Shown here: one piece after another, positions 61,229-64,000 of the stretch
How the letters are laid out: every line of letters begins with the position of its first letter
Position numbering within the stretch: position 1 is the stretch's first letter
DNA from: DASRFA01 sp035651755
GTDB lineage: Bacteria > Desulfobacterota > Binatia > UBA12015
DNA length: 64,000 bases
Assembly: GCA_035651755.1 (NCBI GenBank)
Contig: DASRFA010000056.1
Span: 186,001 to 250,000 of the forward strand
Reading direction: 5' to 3'
Position numbers and translations under genes: made by a program
Notes under the pieces: generated by a model
What the model was told of the DNA's origin: nothing
Seen by the model: only the letters and a program-made list of their open reading frames with translations
Database searches by the model: none

Positions 61229-62986
61229 TCATGGCGCTCCGAGCCGCTGCGCGCCCTCGAAGTGCCGGTTCGCCTCGTCCGGGCGCGCGAGGCAGTCGCG
61301 GTAGACGAGGCCCAGCAATCGCTCGAGTCGGCCGTCCTGCGGGTACGCGGCTGCGAGCGCGGTGAGCTCTTGCGCCGCGACCGCTCCCCGGCCGCGCGCG
61401 CAGGTGTCGTTCGCGAGCGCCTGAGCGAGCTTCCAGTCGAGGTCGGAGACGAGCGCCGGACGTGCGGGAGTCTGCGCCGCGCGAACGCCCGCGACGAGCT
61501 CCGCCTCGGCGCGATCGTGGTCGCCCGCGAGCAGGTACGTCCGCGCCGCGAGCGCGTACTCGATGGGACGCTCGCGCGAGTTGGTCGCGAGGTCCGCGAG
61601 AGGAACGTGCGCAGCAGCCGCGAGAATCGCGACCGCCAGCACCACCGCCGCGAGATCCCCCCACCGCCGCATCGAGGCGGCGTGCGTCGCTCGCGCGACC
61701 GTCGCGCCGGCGTACACGCAGAGGACGGAGACGAGCGGAAGGCGGTAGCGACCGACGAGCGAGGTCGCCGCGAGCGTCGCGAGCGACGCCGCCAGGAAAG
61801 CGAGGAGAAGCGGAGCCGGCGATCGGCGCGTGAGCCACACGCCGACGATCCCGAGCGCGGCGACGACATCGAACGGCAGCGCCCAGCGGAGCATCGGGGA
61901 TCGCTCGCGGAAGTAGTACCAGTTCGCGTTGTCCCAGGGCTCGAAGCTCGCGAGCGCGCCCGCCAGGCGCTCCGCCTCCTTCGAGACCAGAAGCCACCAG
62001 TCGCCGCCGTACGTCGACCAGACGAGCGGCACGGCCGCGCGGAACGAGCCGTCGGAGCGGAGGAGCACGTCGCGCGCCATCGGCGTGAGCTCGAAGAGCG
62101 CGGGCGACGCGTCGGCGACGTGCCCGTAGACGAACCCGAGCGTCCCGACCGAAGACAGCGCGAGCGGCGGCGCGCCCACCGCGACGTTGCGGGCGATCAG
62201 CGGCGCCAGGCCGAGGAGCGCGCCGCCCGCGAAGCCGAGCGCCGCGAGCGGAAGCCGGCGCGGTCGCGCGCGGAAGGTCCACGTGAGCCAAACGGCGAGG
62301 AACGGCAGGAAGACCGTCGTCGCTTCGCGAGCGAGGAGCGCGACCGCGAGGAGCAGCCCGGCGACGACCCAGCGCGCGGTCCTCGCGTCGGGCCCGCAGC
62401 GCGACAGCGCGAGGAGCAGCGCGAGCGAGGCGGTCGCGCCGAGCGGGTCGCGGAGCGCGAGCGACTCGTAGAGGAGGCCGGGCGAGTAGACGGCGGAGAT
62501 CGCGCCGGCGAAGAGCGCCGCCCGCGCGCCGAGCCACGTCTCGGCGAGTCGGTAGACGAGCCAGACGCCCGCGACGCCGACCGCGAGCTGCAGGAGCGCG
62601 ATCGCGCGGAAGCCGTCGCCGACCAGCCGCCGCGCCCCGGCGAGCAGGTACGGGAAGAGCGGCGCGCTGTGGAACACCTGCCGGCCGCCCCACCACCGCT
62701 CCCAGGTCTCGAGGGGCGCGACCTCGGCCATCCAAGGCTTGTACGGGTGCGGCGTGTCCCGCCCGAGCACGTCGCCCGCGAGGATCCGCCCGGCCCAGTC
62801 GTAGAAGAACGCCATGTCCGCATCGGGCCAGTCGAGCTGGATCTCGGCGATCGGGAGGCGCGACATCGCGCCCAGGTTCGCCAGCCGAACGGCGGCGGCG
62901 AAGACGAGGAGCGCGAGGAGAGCCCGACGGCGCCGTCGCGGCGCCGCCTCCGGCTCGACGCGCTCAGCGCGAATCGCCGGTTCCAC
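61229..62986 (-). CDS. GT39-like membrane glycosyltransferase (ArnT/PMT type)
   Basis: 585 residues from ATG 62986, which overlaps the end of the preceding TMTC-like gene by 23 nt, indicating co-transcription. About 11-12 helices. The N terminus reads MSRLPIAEIQLDWPDADMAFFYDWAGRILAGDVLG, with acidic residues in the first loop as in GT-C enzymes, followed by PLFPYLLAGARRLVGDGFRAIALLQLAVGVAGVWLVYRLAETWLGARAALFAGAISAVYSPGLLYE and FLAASLATLAATSLVGRYRLPLVSVLCVYAGATV. The C-terminal about 100 residues are helical and TPR-like (LAARTYLLAGDHDRAEAELVAGVRAA). Likely transfers a sugar from a polyprenyl carrier at the inner membrane. Confidence 0.82.
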   Translation of the reverse strand: MEPAIRAERVEPEAAPRRRRRALLALLVFAAAVRLANLGAMSRLPIAEIQLDWPDADMAFFYDWAGRILAGDVLGRDTPHPYKPWMAEVAPLETWERWWGGRQVFHSAPLFPYLLAGARRLVGDGFRAIALLQLAVGVAGVWLVYRLAETWLGARAALFAGAISAVYSPGLLYESLALRDPLGATASLALLLALSRCGPDARTARWVVAGLLLAVALLAREATTVFLPFLAVWLTWTFRARPRRLPLAALGFAGGALLGLAPLIARNVAVGAPPLALSSVGTLGFVYGHVADASPALFELTPMARDVLLRSDGSFRAAVPLVWSTYGGDWWLLVSKEAERLAGALASFEPWDNANWYYFRERSPMLRWALPFDVVAALGIVGVWLTRRSPAPLLLAFLAASLATLAATSLVGRYRLPLVSVLCVYAGATVARATHAASMRRWGDLAAVVLAVAILAAAAHVPLADLATNSRERPIEYALAARTYLLAGDHDRAEAELVAGVRAAQTPARPALVSDLDWKLAQALANDTCARGRGAVAAQELTALAAAYPQDGRLERLLGLVYRDCLARPDEANRHFEGAQRLGAP

Positions 62987-64000
62987 GCGCGGTCGCTCTC
63001 GCGTCGAGCTCGGCGAGCAGGCGTGCGGCCTGCGCGTCGGAGGGATCGAGCCGGAGGGCTTCCCGGAAGTCGGCCCGCGCGGCGTCGAGCTCGTTCCGGC
63101 GGAGGTGGAGCACCGCGCGATTCCCGAACGCGCGCGCCGAAGGCGAGCCCTCCGCGATCAGGCGATCGAGGAGCGGCAGCGCCTCGTCGAGACGGCCGCC
63201 CTGGATCAGGAAGCCGGCGAGATTCAGCGTGAAGTCGGCGCGGCGCGGGTGCTCCGCCGTGCTCGCGCGGACGGCCTCTCCGGCGAAGCGGAGCGCGCCC
63301 GGGAGATCGCCCTGCCGGAAGCGCAGCACGGCGAGCGAGTCGAGCAGGTCGGGATATCCGGGATCGAGCCGGTAGGCGCGCTCGAGATGCTCGCGGGCGG
63401 CCTCGAGCTGTCCCGAGTCGAGCAGGAGCACGCCGAGGTTCCGGCTCATCTTCACGTTGTCGGGATAGGCGCTCACCGTCGCGACCGCGAGGGTGAAGTT
63501 GTCGTGCCAGTCGAGGTTCCGGACCGCGGTCCGGAGCGCGAGCGCGCTCGCGACGACCGCGAGGACGGCGATCGCGAGCGCGCGGCTTTGCTTCGCCGAC
63601 CGCTCGTACGCGAGGCCCGCGAGCAGGCAGAGCCCGGCCGATGGCAGGTAGGCGAGCCGCTCGCCCAGGATGGTGGGGATCAGGAAGAGGACGTTCGAGG
63701 TCACCGCGAAGCCCGCGAGGTAGATGCCGCCGGCGAGGAACGCGCGCGGCGCGCGCCGCGCGCTCCAGGCCCACGCGGCGAGCGCGCCGAGAGTCGCGGC
63801 GAGCGCGGCCGCGAGCACCCCGGGAGAGCGCGTGAGGGGGATCGAGTCGAACGAGTAGTCCGCCGACAGCGTCGCCGGGAAGATCTGCAGCACGACGTAG
63901 CGCCACGCGACGACGAGCGCGTTCAGCGCGCGCCACGGCTGCGGCAGCGAGAGGAGCGGGTTCTCGAGCTCCGCGAGGCGGTCCATGGCGGGCGCGCCGA
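62964..64000 (-). CDS. TMTC-type membrane protein with TPR domain (paralog D), partial
   Basis: 345 codons to the window edge and open beyond it. The internal ATG at 63986 is unlikely to be the start, because the visible part begins with RLAELENPLLSLPQPWRALNALVVAWRYVVLQIFP, a block that lies about 250-300 residues into this family. It continues with LSADYSFDSIPL, GFAVTSNVLFLIPTILGERLAYLPSAGLCLLAGL and then about five TPR repeats (MSRNLGVLLLDSGQLEAAREHLERAYRLDPGYPDLL, GNRAVLHLRRNELDAARADFREALRLDPSD). It precedes the GT39-like gene with a 23-nt overlap. Membrane polyprenyl-sugar transferase proposed. Confidence 0.8.
   Translation of the reverse strand, partial: GAPAMDRLAELENPLLSLPQPWRALNALVVAWRYVVLQIFPATLSADYSFDSIPLTRSPGVLAAALAATLGALAAWAWSARRAPRAFLAGGIYLAGFAVTSNVLFLIPTILGERLAYLPSAGLCLLAGLAYERSAKQSRALAIAVLAVVASALALRTAVRNLDWHDNFTLAVATVSAYPDNVKMSRNLGVLLLDSGQLEAAREHLERAYRLDPGYPDLLDSLAVLRFRQGDLPGALRFAGEAVRASTAEHPRRADFTLNLAGFLIQGGRLDEALPLLDRLIAEGSPSARAFGNRAVLHLRRNELDAARADFREALRLDPSDAQAARLLAELDARATARGTGDSR

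Overview
This is a GC-rich (about 70% or more by eye) bacterial chromosomal segment with roughly 43 protein-coding genes. I see no rRNA or tRNA genes, no CRISPR array, no insertion sequence and no phage genes. The long antisense reading frames are by-products of the base composition. The gene mix suggests an uncultured high-GC lineage near the old Deltaproteobacteria, most plausibly Binatota-like (inference only). It combines fused membrane/spermidine-synthase-like proteins in several copies, Rieske and LLM oxidoreductases, a CaiB/BaiF CoA-transferase, and Cys-rich secreted proteins with CCxGxGxGxC motifs. Housekeeping anchors are mfd, accC, mtgA, cstA, a GroES-like gene and two kup genes.

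Layout. 0-3.1 kb: two glycosyltransferases, a GroES-like protein and a secreted PL10-like alpha/alpha-toroid protein, all on the minus strand. 3.1-10.5 kb: quinone oxidoreductase, K+/H+ antiporter, metallophosphoesterase, a DJ-1/PfpI protein beside a GlxA-type regulator, and a MATE exporter. 10.7-13.6 kb: Rieske oxygenase, Rieske ferredoxin and an LLM (F420-type) oxidoreductase, with a structured repeat between the last two. 13.6-24 kb: the first fused spermidine-synthase-like protein, mtgA, a tandem CaiB/BaiF fusion, a DUF2845-like protein, a patatin, a D-cysteine-desulfhydrase-type PLP enzyme and cstA. 24-34 kb: TMTC-type membrane/TPR proteins, an M48 protease lipoprotein, a secreted protein, an alpha/beta hydrolase and the second fused protein. 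34-45 kb: a SnoaL-like protein, two kup genes separated by the same structured repeat, mfd, a coiled-coil protein, a DUF1573 lipoprotein and accC. 45-64 kb: the third fused protein, a sulfatase-superfamily lipoprotein, a run of secreted proteins (thrombospondin type 3, a paralogous pair ending in LFSGCSG, a Cys-rich repeat protein), then TMTC/GT39 membrane glycosyltransferases and a DsbA-like lipoprotein.

Two features stand out. One is a hairpin-forming intergenic repeat at 12.5 kb and 36.9 kb whose stems differ by compensating changes. The other is the 50.5-57 kb run of exported proteins. Within it, two genes share leader sequences and double-hairpin terminators with a common 14-nt flank, and two paralogous genes carry an identical 10-bp palindrome 7-8 nt before the start codon. 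Export and cell-surface glycosylation or modification is a recurring theme (GT8, GT2, GT39, four TMTC-like proteins, three fused spermidine-synthase-like proteins), but no substrate can be named from sequence alone.
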